NCBI GenBank assembly: GCA_022509085.1 | Contig: JAFLTW010000006.1 | Span: 59,487 to 123,486 of the forward strand | Reading direction: 5' to 3' | Length of the DNA: 64,000 bases | Source: Muribaculaceae bacterium | GTDB lineage: Bacteria > Bacteroidota > Bacteroidia > Bacteroidales > Muribaculaceae | Shown: piece by piece, positions 1 through 7,653 of the stretch | Layout: every line of letters begins with the position of its first letter | How positions within the stretch are numbered: position 1 is the stretch's first letter | The notes under the pieces: generated by a model | The model's database searches: none | The model's input: only the letters and a program-made list of their open reading frames with translations | Told to the model about the DNA's origin: nothing | Translations under genes and position numbers: made by a program

Positions 1-427
1 ATGAATAAAGGTTCCAGCCATACTTTAGCCATGAACGTTCAGAAATAGAAGCATTGCATCCTTGTCCATATTTTCTAATAGATTCTACCATCTTATCTAT
101 TAAATCCGAAATTTGACTATATGACAATCCGTTCAAGCGGTGGTTAGACTTTATAATAGTGTTTACTTTATTATACCAGGTTACATAAGACTTCATGTCA
201 ATGAGTTCATCCACTTTAAGCAGTTCTACCGAAAGAAGATAAATGTCTTTGTCTCCAATATAGATATCGGGTAAGTATGTTATATCATTATTGAAAATCG
301 TGTCATACATACAGTGATGTTCACAATCCAAATCTGGTTGATTATTTTCATGGCATCCACAAAATATTGACAACCCTATTATAGGGAATAAATAAAGTCT
401 TATCAAGGGAGCTATATTTAATTTCAT
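1..427 (-). CDS. putative lipoprotein, 3' part cut off by window edge
   Basis: An open frame runs from an ATG at 427 to base 1 with no stop, so at least 142 residues are encoded and the C-terminus lies outside the window. The N-terminus has a charged start, a hydrophobic stretch and a cysteine at about residue 25 preceded by Phe-Cys-Gly, which fits a type II lipoprotein signal, although the lipobox is not classical. The rest is polar, with several Cys and a repeated Asp/Ile pattern; I recognise no domain. It starts 5 bp after the stop of the Cys4 protein gene at 433-963, so the two are probably co-transcribed. Base composition is AT-rich like the rest of the island. Function unknown; an envelope protein is all the sequence supports. 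Confidence 0.6.
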   Translation of the reverse strand, partial: MKLNIAPLIRLYLFPIIGLSIFCGCHENNQPDLDCEHHCMYDTIFNNDITYLPDIYIGDKDIYLLSVELLKVDELIDMKSYVTWYNKVNTIIKSNHRLNGLSYSQISDLIDKMVESIRKYGQGCNASISERSWLKYGWNLYS

Positions 428-432
428 AATTC

Positions 433-963
433 TTATAAATCTTCAATATTAACAATTTGTTGTTTTTTGCAATGAGGGCAAATATGTAGATAGTCAAAAT
501 GTCCCCATGTTTCGTCCCATGGCCAATAGGGTTCAATCCCCTGAAAGGCTACCAGTTCTTTTCCACACACCTCACAGCTACCTTGTTGGAAATGCGTATG
601 TTCCGGAAAGGTCAATATGTAAGCTGCTAATTTTTGCCATGAATATGGTTGCTCCGGCTTATTTTCCCATCTCTTTATCTCATTTGCAAAATCTTGTATC
701 CGACTATTTAATTCCGGTTCTTCCAAATACTGTCGGAGGATTCTGTTGAGAATGTAATCAAAATTACCCATTGAACCGGCTAAGAACCTTTTTTGATTCA
801 ATATCTCTTCGTCTGGCCCAACTTTATCTTCTATCATTCTTTGAAGTAAGAGTTGTTGAGCATATTCATGGATATAGCTTGTAATTGCTCTAATCTTGAC
901 CTCCCAATTGAGTTTTCCTTTTGAAAGAAGGTCATTTTCAAATTCGGTGAGTTCGCTAATCAT
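433..963 (-). CDS. hypothetical protein with C-terminal Cys4 zinc-ribbon-like motif
   Basis: The 176-residue product has no signal peptide or membrane segment. The first 110 residues are mostly helical and charged. The C-terminal third carries two CxxC pairs (Cys130/Cys133 and Cys162/Cys165) spaced as in a zinc ribbon, separated by a Trp/Tyr/Pro-rich stretch. That arrangement suggests metal binding and a cytoplasmic location. It is the first gene of a two-gene unit with the lipoprotein at 1-427. A TAnnTTTG-like -7 box on the minus strand at 1110-1117 could start the transcript, leaving a leader of about 140 nt that holds a 21-codon open frame (1024-1089). I do not recognise the family; island cargo of unknown function. 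Confidence 0.65.
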   Translation of the reverse strand: MISELTEFENDLLSKGKLNWEVKIRAITSYIHEYAQQLLLQRMIEDKVGPDEEILNQKRFLAGSMGNFDYILNRILRQYLEEPELNSRIQDFANEIKRWENKPEQPYSWQKLAAYILTFPEHTHFQQGSCEVCGKELVAFQGIEPYWPWDETWGHFDYLHICPHCKKQQIVNIEDL

Positions 964-1424
964 ATGTGTGTTTTTTTATTTATGTCTCTTAATTATATTG
1001 AGAAGTTAAATTAATCGTTGCAGTCAATTATACATGAACTCGTCTTTTGACGAATCTTTTATCTTATTTGAAACTAAAGAATCACTCATAATCTAACCCT
1101 TTCTAACTGCAAAATTATCTATATTATACTACACTTTAATTCTTGATTAGAATGTTTGTATGAAAAGGGATGCTCATTGTATGAAATCCTTTCGGTTCAC
1201 TCCTCCCTATGGAATGTAGGAAAGGTTTTCATTTACGATTACAGGAACGATGTTGGTTTCCTCCTTGAATACCGAGGCGGACTTGACGGTGAAGGCAGCT
1301 CTCGCCTGAACACCGGGAAGGTCTTCGACAGAAGAAAGGTTGAGATTAGGTTGTAAACAAAACTCCATAACTTGCTGAAAAATCAGCAAGTTATGGAGTT
1401 TTCCGGTTTCTGAAAAGACGTAAA
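964..1424. other. non-coding stretch with small unconvincing open frames
   Basis: About 460 bp without a well-supported gene. It contains a minus-strand -7 box (CAAAATTA read on the plus strand, 1110-1117), a short minus-strand frame at 1024-1089, and overlapping 60-66 codon frames on both strands at 1156-1389. The minus-strand frame at 1207-1389 has a more protein-like composition (about 50 residues rich in Val, Asn and Glu) and is relatively GC-rich, so it may be the remnant of a gene that belonged with the broken phage-type genes at 2.2-3.5 kb. No Shine-Dalgarno or family match supports it. Confidence 0.3.
1359..1402. terminator. 20-bp perfect hairpin, bidirectional terminator
   Basis: Left arm 1359-1378 and right arm 1383-1402 are perfect reverse complements around a 4-nt AAAA loop; the arms end in A-run/T-run sequence, giving U-rich ends in both directions. 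It lies 23 bp downstream of the 237-codon gene at 1425-2138 and most likely ends that minus-strand transcript. Confidence 0.75.
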
Positions 1425-2138
1425 TTAAATAGAAGTAGGATAAAGTTTATAATAATTTATAAAGTACTTCACCTCCCAAGGCACTTGGGCATTGAGGGAT
1501 GTGGGGAAATATGATATATATTTGTTATAACTGACTATATAAAAAAGAATATGAAGGTAGAGAGCAACTCTTAGACACAAGAAGAAATTTTTAGGTAATG
1601 AAAAGGATTTTGATTGCATTGACTCCCTATAAGCATGATAATCTACTTTTAAAATCTGATTATTATTAATAATCTCTGTTTTATCAAGGTAGTAAGTCTC
1701 TCTTTCTTTATTACCTAAGAGACAATAATCATCGGGAAAACTTTCTGAAGTTGGGTCAATTTCACCAGTGTGATGAAATTTGCATTCGTAATGATTAGTT
1801 TCAACAAATTTTTTAAACCAAGAAGAACCTTGAAAACGAATTAAAAAAGATAACCTTTCAAATTCTCCATTTTGATCTAAAATATACTTAAGTTCATCAT
1901 AAGAAAGATATGAAGGATTAATCGAATTATAATATTGATAAAGCTTATTAAGAGTGTTGATTTTTTGTTGACATTCTGTTTTATTTGCAAACCAAAGGGT
2001 GTCAACTATATTTTTATTTTGATAGACAGTCCCTTTGGCATAGTTGCCAAAGTTTGTAAGTCGATTTACTTTTTCTATAATAACACCGAAATTAAGTAAA
2101 CCTATGGATTTGTTAAACTGACAAATAATTTCACCCAT
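1425..2138 (-). CDS. hypothetical AT-rich island protein, 237 aa
   Basis: The product is a Lys/Asn/Tyr/Phe-rich protein with no signal peptide. A short hydrophobic segment near residues 185-205 could be a membrane helix or a buried helix. I recognise no motif. Codon use and AT content are more extreme than in the flanking phage-type remnants, so it was probably inserted separately. Its start at 2138 is 43 bp after the stop of the small gene at 2181-2378 and its stop is followed by a strong hairpin terminator (1359-1402). Unknown function; solitary island cargo is the best description. Confidence 0.55.
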   Translation of the reverse strand: MGEIICQFNKSIGLLNFGVIIEKVNRLTNFGNYAKGTVYQNKNIVDTLWFANKTECQQKINTLNKLYQYYNSINPSYLSYDELKYILDQNGEFERLSFLIRFQGSSWFKKFVETNHYECKFHHTGEIDPTSESFPDDYCLLGNKERETYYLDKTEIINNNQILKVDYHAYRESMQSKSFSLPKNFFLCLRVALYLHILFYIVSYNKYISYFPTSLNAQVPWEVKYFINYYKLYPTSI

Positions 2139-2180
2139 ATCTATTTTGAAATTTTTTCCAAAATTACAAAAAAGATATGA

Positions 2181-2378
2181 TTATAAGAATACCGAAAGAT
2201 TATTGACGCAGAAAATACAAATAACGCGGATACGTCTACATTCTGCGAAGTTAATCAACTTCACGTTGCGCCAGCCACCGTAGAACGAATAACGGAGAGA
2301 AATGACGTTATGAAATTCAAGGATTGAGCCGGCGGGTTTCCAAATGGAAATATCGACAGAATCCCCGGAATTAAGCAT
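2181..2378 (-). CDS. small protein linked to phage-type structural remnant, 65 aa
   Basis: The chosen start at 2378 overlaps the stop of the preceding broken gene by 8 bp (ATGCTTAA), the usual arrangement for translationally coupled phage genes; an upstream ATG at 2411 exists but lies wholly inside the previous gene. The 65-residue product has a short basic, hydrophobic C-terminal half and no signal peptide. I cannot name the family. Its position directly behind the frameshifted gene at 2371-3521, on the same strand, argues that it belongs to the same decayed prophage module. Confidence 0.45.
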   Translation of the reverse strand: MLNSGDSVDISIWKPAGSILEFHNVISLRYSFYGGWRNVKLINFAECRRIRVICIFCVNNLSVFL

Positions 2379-3521
2379 GACTCTTGCCGTGCTGATATGG
2401 ATAAACTGCATAGTTAAGAGAATGGTAAAGCGTAGGGATTAATGAAGATATTACGAGAACTTGATAAGCGGACAATTTGCAGGTTGTGGTATGTTGCCAA
2501 GTGAACTTGACAGAATTTGGTTGGTCGGAGTTGTCGGTGGTTTCGCAGGTTGAGTCGGTAATGAGTATGGTAACGTGAGAGAGTTCATCATCAGATGAAG
2601 TAGGATTGACCTCAATACGCTTTACATCGTATGATGTGAAAAGCTGGTCAATCCATTCCGACTCTCCGAAAGTGAGAGGCCCGGTTTCTACATCGAAGGA
2701 CTTATTGATTACCTGGTCATAAAACATCTTGGAGTTGTTGATTATGGCAAGCTGCCGGTCGGTTTCGGAATTGGCAGTGGTTTCCATCCGACAAGTAAAG
2801 AAATCCCAGACATTGAAACAGTTTCGGAAGAAGATGGAGTCGGTATGGCACAGGTTGGTGTCGATTAGAAAGTCATGGCACGTTGCCCTCCTTCCGCCGT
2901 AAAAGATATTAGGGTCATATCTTTTTTATTATATCCGGAAGATTTTGCAGCTTGTGTCAACAGAGTATCGCAAGCAATTTCGTACTGTAAGGTACGATGC
3001 GTGGATGATGTGCTGATGTAATACGGAGAATGAGTGTCGGGCTTGGTTTCACCCTCGGGAGTTCGGTAAGTATATTGGAATCGAAGATAAAGAGATTCCG
3101 AGGCTGTGACGTACAGGAACAGCGAGATTGTGGCGTCCGGAGCAATGCGACGGTAGTCAAGAGTAGTCAGGAAGTTTTCTTTCAAAAGAGTTGAAATATC
3201 GTATGTAAGCAACAACCGGTCGCAATAGAGGATCTGCAGAGTGCATGAATCAGAGACAGATGAACTACCGTTGGCATATACCGATAGAGTAAATGAGGAA
3301 ATTGTATCGCCCATTTTCCTCATTTGGGCCTCGATGAGAGAGGAGAGGTCGTGGAGGGTAATCTCGTTCCTGAACGAGTAATAACGTTCCTCCAAAATGA
3401 CGATACTGCCAGTGGCAGTTAGTTTGACATCGACGAAAGAGGCATCGGAAGAAATGATGATATCTCCGATAGCGGAAGAAAGTATAGTCCCGGTTGGTTT
3501 GTTTGTAATCCTTGTAGCCAT
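2371..3521 (-). pseudogene. phage-type structural gene broken by a frameshift
   Basis: Two minus-strand frames join into one protein of about 380 residues if one base is restored in a run of six A (plus-strand T 2922-2927). The upstream frame starts at ATG 3521 (MATRIT...) and runs to a stop at 2865; shifted by -1 at the A run, translation continues without a stop through 2787 to 2371. The continuous reading gives a smoother sequence across the join (Tyr-Asp-Pro-Asn-Ile-Phe-Tyr-Gly-Gly) than the truncated end does. An ATG at 3653 in the same frame would add 44 residues of poor composition, so I prefer 3521. The beta-rich, Ser/Thr-rich sequence without signal peptide resembles proteins encoded after the tape measure in Bacteroidetes prophage-like elements; that assignment is by analogy. 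Sequencing error in the homopolymer is the main alternative to true decay. Confidence 0.55.
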
Positions 3522-4374
3522 ACTACAAAGGTATAAAAGAGCGCCGGTGGCGTAAAAGACAATTATACCACCCATACAATGCTCCATTATCAAACATACT
3601 GGAACTTCCAATGCCCATGTACGTATAACAAGTAAATTCTTTCCTCTTTTCACACGGACAAGGGCAGGAAGTTCAAACCACCATTGGGCGGTAAAAACCT
3701 CCCATGCGCACGAGGCTTGTATTTAGAAGCGCGAGCGTTCTCTGGAATACTTTGGTTGACGTTAACAAAAAGCAAAAATAATATGTTTATTCGAGACTTA
3801 TGAACTAGACACTTTTAAAGCAGTCTTTCAGTAGCGAAGGACATTTTCTTTGTGCGAAGAAAATATTCTTTTCTCAATATATAAAATTAGAAATAAAAAG
3901 ATATGATTTATTAAGAAAGTTTAAGTAAATGTCTCTTTGTCTGCATTGTTTTGCAATATTTATTGAGAATTTTTGAAATTTTGCAAAAATATCAAGAAAT
4001 GGAATATTAAATACTAAAAAAGAAGATAATTTTACTGCAAGTGACACTTGTTCCTATCATGCTAATAAGGTTATTACGGCAATCTAAATATGAATTCTTA
4101 GTTCAGTTTTACTAGTTTTATTAATTTTACAAACCAATTCTCATTAAATGAGATACCATATAATAGGGCTAAAATCATAATTTATACTTTTGGTAAGTCA
4201 ACTCGAATCCGTTGTTTAAAGTCACAATGTAGATTGATTAATTAGTATTTGATTTCAACGAGAAGGTTATGGTTAATACGAAAAAAATTCCAAAAAAACT
4301 TAAAATCTCATAGAAATGTAATGAAATTTTCATAATAAATTACTAATTTTGCCAACTAGAGAAAAAACTAGAAC
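3522..4374. other. long intergenic stretch between divergent island modules
   Basis: About 850 bp separate the minus-strand phage remnant from the plus-strand three-gene cassette. The left part (3650-3770) is GC-richer and carries the 14-bp word ATTGGGCGGTAAAA at 3683-3696, extended by partial identity to about 27 bp, which recurs at 63739 upstream of the tail module. The rest is strongly AT-rich, with a 7-bp palindrome around 4139-4153 and the putative cassette promoter at 4344-4351. I see no convincing gene. Confidence 0.6.
4344..4351 (+). promoter_or_regulatory. putative -7 box for the three-gene cassette
   Basis: TAATTTTG matches the Bacteroidetes -7 consensus TAnnTTTG and ends 23 bp before the TTG start at 4375. 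No clear -33 TTG lies 19 bp upstream, so the call rests on the -7 element alone. Confidence 0.4.
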
Positions 4375-5127
4375 TTGAAACTCTACCAAATGACATTTCC
4401 TTTTAATCTAAGACAAGATAAAATCAAATTTAAATATACCTTTTTAAATGAGGTAGCATTAAAAATAGGTTTACCTGAGTCTATGGATAAAATAAGTTTT
4501 GAGAAGATGAAACGCTTCTTTAGAAGACTTTTTAATCTTGATATAGAGGACATCCATAACGAAAGTATTCTCAATACTAGGCTAAAGGTAAAGAATCAAG
4601 ACAATGGGATAATCTTTGAATTCTCTAAATCTACGATTAAGGTTAGCATCGAGCAAAACAATTTTAACACGTTTTCAGAATCTATGCTTCCTTTACTTAA
4701 AAAGCTACTTGAAGCATATAAAGAATGGTTTCCTGTTTGTAAGGATCTGGAATTAAAATACGTCGATATATGGCCTTTAACTAATGAGAGGAATTTGGAA
4801 GAGTCAAAGATCAAAGAGCTAGAAGATGCAATATTTTCTCCAGATATTAGAACTCTATCCTTAGAAAAAGAAAAAAATTTCAAAAGATATCAACATAAAG
4901 ATAATGGGTTCAATTTATCCATGCAATATGGTTATTATATATCTGAAGATGAAACACAAAATTCTGGCATAGCATTAGAATCCAGATGCGAATATTCCAA
5001 AGAAAACATTCCTATAAACAAAGTAGTTGATATTGCATCAAAACTGAATAACATTTTATACAATGCTTTTATTTGGGCAGTAACACCACAGATATTAAAA
5101 GCAATGCAAGGTGAAATTGAAGGATGA
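4375..5127 (+). CDS. TIGR04255-like family protein, first gene of a three-gene cassette
   Basis: The 250-residue cytoplasmic-looking protein begins with a beta/alpha pattern, has a central segment with Lys-Tyr-Val-Asp-Ile-Trp, and ends in a helix containing FIWAVTPQILKAM. That overall length and C-terminal pattern resemble the sporadically distributed TIGR04255 family, whose role is unknown; this is my recognition from pattern and not a profile result. The first possible start is TTG at 4375, with an ATG five codons later at 4390; a -7 box just upstream favours a start near either. It is followed after 6 bp by a membrane-anchored protein and then by a Cys/His-rich protein, all on one strand with tight coupling. 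Strong AT bias marks it as acquired. Confidence 0.6.
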   Translation: MKLYQMTFPFNLRQDKIKFKYTFLNEVALKIGLPESMDKISFEKMKRFFRRLFNLDIEDIHNESILNTRLKVKNQDNGIIFEFSKSTIKVSIEQNNFNTFSESMLPLLKKLLEAYKEWFPVCKDLELKYVDIWPLTNERNLEESKIKELEDAIFSPDIRTLSLEKEKNFKRYQHKDNGFNLSMQYGYYISEDETQNSGIALESRCEYSKENIPINKVVDIASKLNNILYNAFIWAVTPQILKAMQGEIEG

Positions 5128-5133
5128 GGAATT

Positions 5134-5703
5134 ATGGACTTTGTTTTTGAATCAAGAAATATTATAAAAAGAGTAAAACGTACTTTAACAAACGTATGCA
5201 TCGCAGGAATATCAATCGGTATCGCTGTCATTGCTGCCCAAAATACCCCCGATATATCTAGTATGTCAATTCCTATACCGTTGGAAAAAACTATTGCTTG
5301 TGCACCTATTTCAAATAGATTACCTCAAAAAGGTATTTCTCTATTTGAAGGATATGGAGAACGTACATACTTATTAGAATCATCTTTAAAACAACATGGG
5401 ATGAAAAATATGGATGAAAAGGCCTTATCGTTGTGGAAAGAAATCCTTCCCGATATGATAGAAATACCTTTTTCTAAAGTATTTGCTCAATACGATAAAG
5501 TATCAGAATCTTTTTTCTTCACTTATAATTTTAAAAGTGGTCAAAGACTTGAGGCTACTACGTATGTAGATTCAGAAGATAATAATGTATATTTCTCAAT
5601 TGTTTCAGAAGATAAGGTCTTTTTTCAAAATATATTGCCAAGAAAAGTTTTTTTTGAAAAAGCGAAATCAACTTGGGAGCAATTTGAAGAAAATAATGTC
5701 TGA
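5134..5703 (+). CDS. membrane-anchored protein, second gene of cassette
   Basis: The 189-residue product has a basic N-terminus followed by one hydrophobic segment at about residues 19-36, then a polar domain of about 150 residues, rich in Lys, Glu, Phe and Ser, without cysteines after about residue 60. This fits a single-pass inner-membrane protein with a soluble C-terminal domain outside the cytoplasm; the basic residues before the helix support that orientation. The start at 5134 is 6 bp after the stop of the upstream gene, and the end overlaps the next gene by 8 bp (ATGTCTGA), so the three genes are very likely translated together. I recognise no family. Context suggests it couples the cytoplasmic first protein to the membrane, which is inference. 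Confidence 0.6.
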   Translation: MDFVFESRNIIKRVKRTLTNVCIAGISIGIAVIAAQNTPDISSMSIPIPLEKTIACAPISNRLPQKGISLFEGYGERTYLLESSLKQHGMKNMDEKALSLWKEILPDMIEIPFSKVFAQYDKVSESFFFTYNFKSGQRLEATTYVDSEDNNVYFSIVSEDKVFFQNILPRKVFFEKAKSTWEQFEENNV

Positions 5704-6403
5704 ATATCCTGAAAGATTACTTCCTAAAAACTGTTACTGTTCAAAAATAGAAACAACAAGTCTTTTAGGCAAAAATCTCTATCTACAACGTAAGTGTTTT
5801 CTTCCTGAGAGCCAATGTTGTGTAGATGGTGATCGGAATAACGTTACACCTGCAGCATTTGGCGACACCGGTCTATCTAGAATGTCAGTTAATCTCATTG
5901 GAGGTCTATTTCTTATTGGAGATGAAAAATGGTATCAGAATGTAACAGAAAATGACAATTGGAAAGAAGGAGATATAGATATAAAGTTATATGAAGGGAA
6001 ATATGAAATACAGGATATCAGCACATCCATTTATTTCAAACTTGACATAGCAAACAGTCTTCAATGGCAGTTCCCAAGGTTTTTCAATGACAACTGTCAA
6101 TATGTAAAATATAAAGATGCCGTCATAAAGGGAATGAGCGATAACTTTACATTCTCTAAAGCTGTTCAATACCAATTAAAAGCACATTCTGAGTGCCATC
6201 ATTCCCCTCATTGTCTTAATTACTGGCATATGGAAGTTAGAAGTATTATCGATTCTATACCTCCGGAAGAAATTAAAGGAAAAAATAAAAGAGAAAAAGA
6301 GGCATTAAGAGGAATGATAGAAGTTTTAAGGAAACACAGTAGTTTAAATCCCCCTTCATTAATTAATGTAATATCGGAAGATGTTTATATTAAAAATTCA
6401 TAG
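5696..6403 (+). CDS. Cys/His-rich protein, third gene of cassette
   Basis: Start chosen at ATG 5696, overlapping the previous stop by 8 bp; a longer frame reaching back to 5585 would lie inside the upstream gene and is unlikely. The 235-residue product has Cys13/Cys15 (CxC), Cys34, Cys41/Cys42 and Cys134, then a dense cluster Cys167, His168, His169, His172, Cys173 and His178, which could bind metal. There is no signal peptide or clear membrane helix, and the C-terminal 50 residues are charged and helical. No family is recognised. As the last gene of a coupled operon with a TIGR04255-like protein and a membrane protein, it may be the effector or sensor of an accessory system; this is inference. 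No terminator follows until 6674-6716. Confidence 0.6.
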   Translation: MSEYPERLLPKNCYCSKIETTSLLGKNLYLQRKCFLPESQCCVDGDRNNVTPAAFGDTGLSRMSVNLIGGLFLIGDEKWYQNVTENDNWKEGDIDIKLYEGKYEIQDISTSIYFKLDIANSLQWQFPRFFNDNCQYVKYKDAVIKGMSDNFTFSKAVQYQLKAHSECHHSPHCLNYWHMEVRSIIDSIPPEEIKGKNKREKEALRGMIEVLRKHSSLNPPSLINVISEDVYIKNS

Positions 6404-6799
6404 AGATTTATTCATTGTATAGGATTCGCAAACTTTCTATATTTGAGTTCGAGGAATGAGTGAGTAAGAATAAGAATTTTACCTTTATAGATAGTAACGA
6501 AACATCATTAATAAGTATGAATAAATCAATGAAGGAAAGTTAGATGCATCCGTTGAAGGTATGTTAAAATGCGTGAGATGCAAAGAGATGATATTCAGCG
6601 TAAGCAACAACAGATGTGCATCTCTTAGAAAATTAGAATAAATGTCGAGATAGTTCATGTAAATTCATGTTAAAAATTTGAGCATATCCTAAATCATAAA
6701 AGATATGCTCAAATTTAAAATATTGAAACCCAACATAATCTATCAGCATTTTTCATGCCGTGGGTAAAATCGTAATGATTTGTTAACCGGGTAAAAACC
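6404..6799. other. AT-rich spacer between cassette and IS66
   Basis: About 400 bp without a gene. The stretch contains one strong hairpin (6674-6716) that can end the cassette transcript, and then sequence leading into the IS66 left inverted repeat at 6800. Nothing else was seen. Confidence 0.5.
6674..6716. terminator. 15-bp hairpin terminator after cassette
   Basis: Arms 6674-6688 (AAATTTGAGCATATC) and 6702-6716 are perfect complements around a 13-nt loop, with A/T runs at both ends. It is the first strong hairpin downstream of the three-gene cassette. Confidence 0.6.
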
Positions 6800-6820
6800 G
6801 TAAACGTCCCAAACTCCGCG
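6800..6820 (+). repeat. IS66 left terminal inverted repeat
   Basis: The 21-bp end starts GTAAACGTCCCAAACT and pairs with 9506-9526 at 20 of 21 positions. Confidence 0.8.
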
Positions 6821-6876
6821 TGGAGGCCTGACAGATAAGGCTTACCTTTGTCGCCATGATCCTAAAACGACAGATT

Positions 6877-7239
6877 ATGGCGACAATTGATTTTAGCCAG
6901 TTCCACGAGCTGGCGGAAGAATTCAGGGGTGAGATGTCCCTTGTAAAGATCTGCGAGATGGAAGGTGTCGATTACCGTAGCTATATCTCATGGCGCTCCA
7001 GAAACGGACTGTGCGAGCGCCGCCGTCATCAGAGTCCGGTCCCACCGTCCGGAAGCATGGTCGAGATGGAGGTGGAGCGCGTAAAGGTCCGGCATCAGGC
7101 ATCCCCGGGTCCCTCACCGAAGGCCCTGCGTGTAGGCATCGAGTTCGAGAACGGACTTAAGTTCGTTCGCGAGGGTATGGACATTGACACCCTGATTGAT
7201 TTTCTGACCAAACTCCGGCCTGCCTTATGCTTGGGTTGA
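6877..7239 (+). CDS. tnpA: IS66 family accessory protein TnpA
   Basis: From ATG 6877 the product is about 120 residues and starts MATIDF; an ATG at 6856 in the same frame would add seven residues. The first half, with EMSLVKICEMEGVDYRSY and a Trp-Arg pair, resembles the helix-turn-helix region of IS66 OrfA proteins, and the C-terminal half ends in a conserved-looking FLTKLRPALCLG. In IS66 elements this small protein is required with TnpB for transposition, but its exact role is unclear. It overlaps tnpB by 13 bp, as expected for the family. Codon use is clearly GC-richer than the surrounding island genes, consistent with a separate arrival. Confidence 0.8.
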   Translation: MATIDFSQFHELAEEFRGEMSLVKICEMEGVDYRSYISWRSRNGLCERRRHQSPVPPSGSMVEMEVERVKVRHQASPGPSPKALRVGIEFENGLKFVREGMDIDTLIDFLTKLRPALCLG

Positions 7240-7589
7240 GCGAGGTACTGAGGTTCTACCTGTTCACGGGCAAGGTGAACTTCCGTATGGGCTGCATCTC
7301 GCTGTGCGAGGTGATACGCACGCAGATGAACGCCAGCCCCGAAGACGAGCGCAACGTCTTCGTCTTCATGAACGCATCGCGAACCATAGTTAGAATCATT
7401 CATTACGAAAGAGGATTCTATGTTATGTATGAAAAGCGTCCTGGGAAAGGGCGCTTCAGAAAGCCCGTCTACGACTCAAGGAGCGGAAAATACAAAATTT
7501 CCTATTCGGATCTTGTATGTCTTACAGAGGGGCTCCTAAGGACCGAGGTGAGGCTTTCGGAGATCGACAGCAAAGCTTTAATCAGCTAA
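7227..7589 (+). CDS. tnpB: IS66 family accessory protein TnpB
   Basis: The 120-residue protein begins MLGLSEVLRFYLFTGKVNFR, a recognisable IS66 Orf2 start, and continues with the family pattern VFVFMNASRTIVRIIHYE and a basic GRFRKP segment. It is full length for the family (about 115-120 residues). The start overlaps the end of tnpA. The protein acts with TnpA and TnpC in transposition of IS66 elements. It appears intact, but the broken tnpC downstream makes the element non-autonomous. Confidence 0.85.
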   Translation: MLGLSEVLRFYLFTGKVNFRMGCISLCEVIRTQMNASPEDERNVFVFMNASRTIVRIIHYERGFYVMYEKRPGKGRFRKPVYDSRSGKYKISYSDLVCLTEGLLRTEVRLSEIDSKALIS

Positions 7590-7653
7590 TATTCAATATA
7601 ATAATTGCATTTTTCGCTTGCAAATATCGATTATTTTTATTAATTTTGTAATC

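Noticed and set aside
1156..1389. Small overlapping frames on both strands
   Set aside because: No ribosome site, family or coupling supports either; at most a gene remnant.
2922..2927. Programmed -1 frameshift at an A-run (AAAAAAG)
   Set aside because: The zero-frame codons are AAA-AAA-GAT, not the A-AAA-AAG phase needed by the classic slippery site, and no downstream structure was obvious. Decay or sequencing error is simpler.
6740..6753. 14-bp match CTATCAGCATTTTT to the hairpin near tRNA-Ser (55283)
   Set aside because: A match of this length, mostly A/T, is expected by chance several times in a 64-kb window, and no attachment-site logic links the two places.
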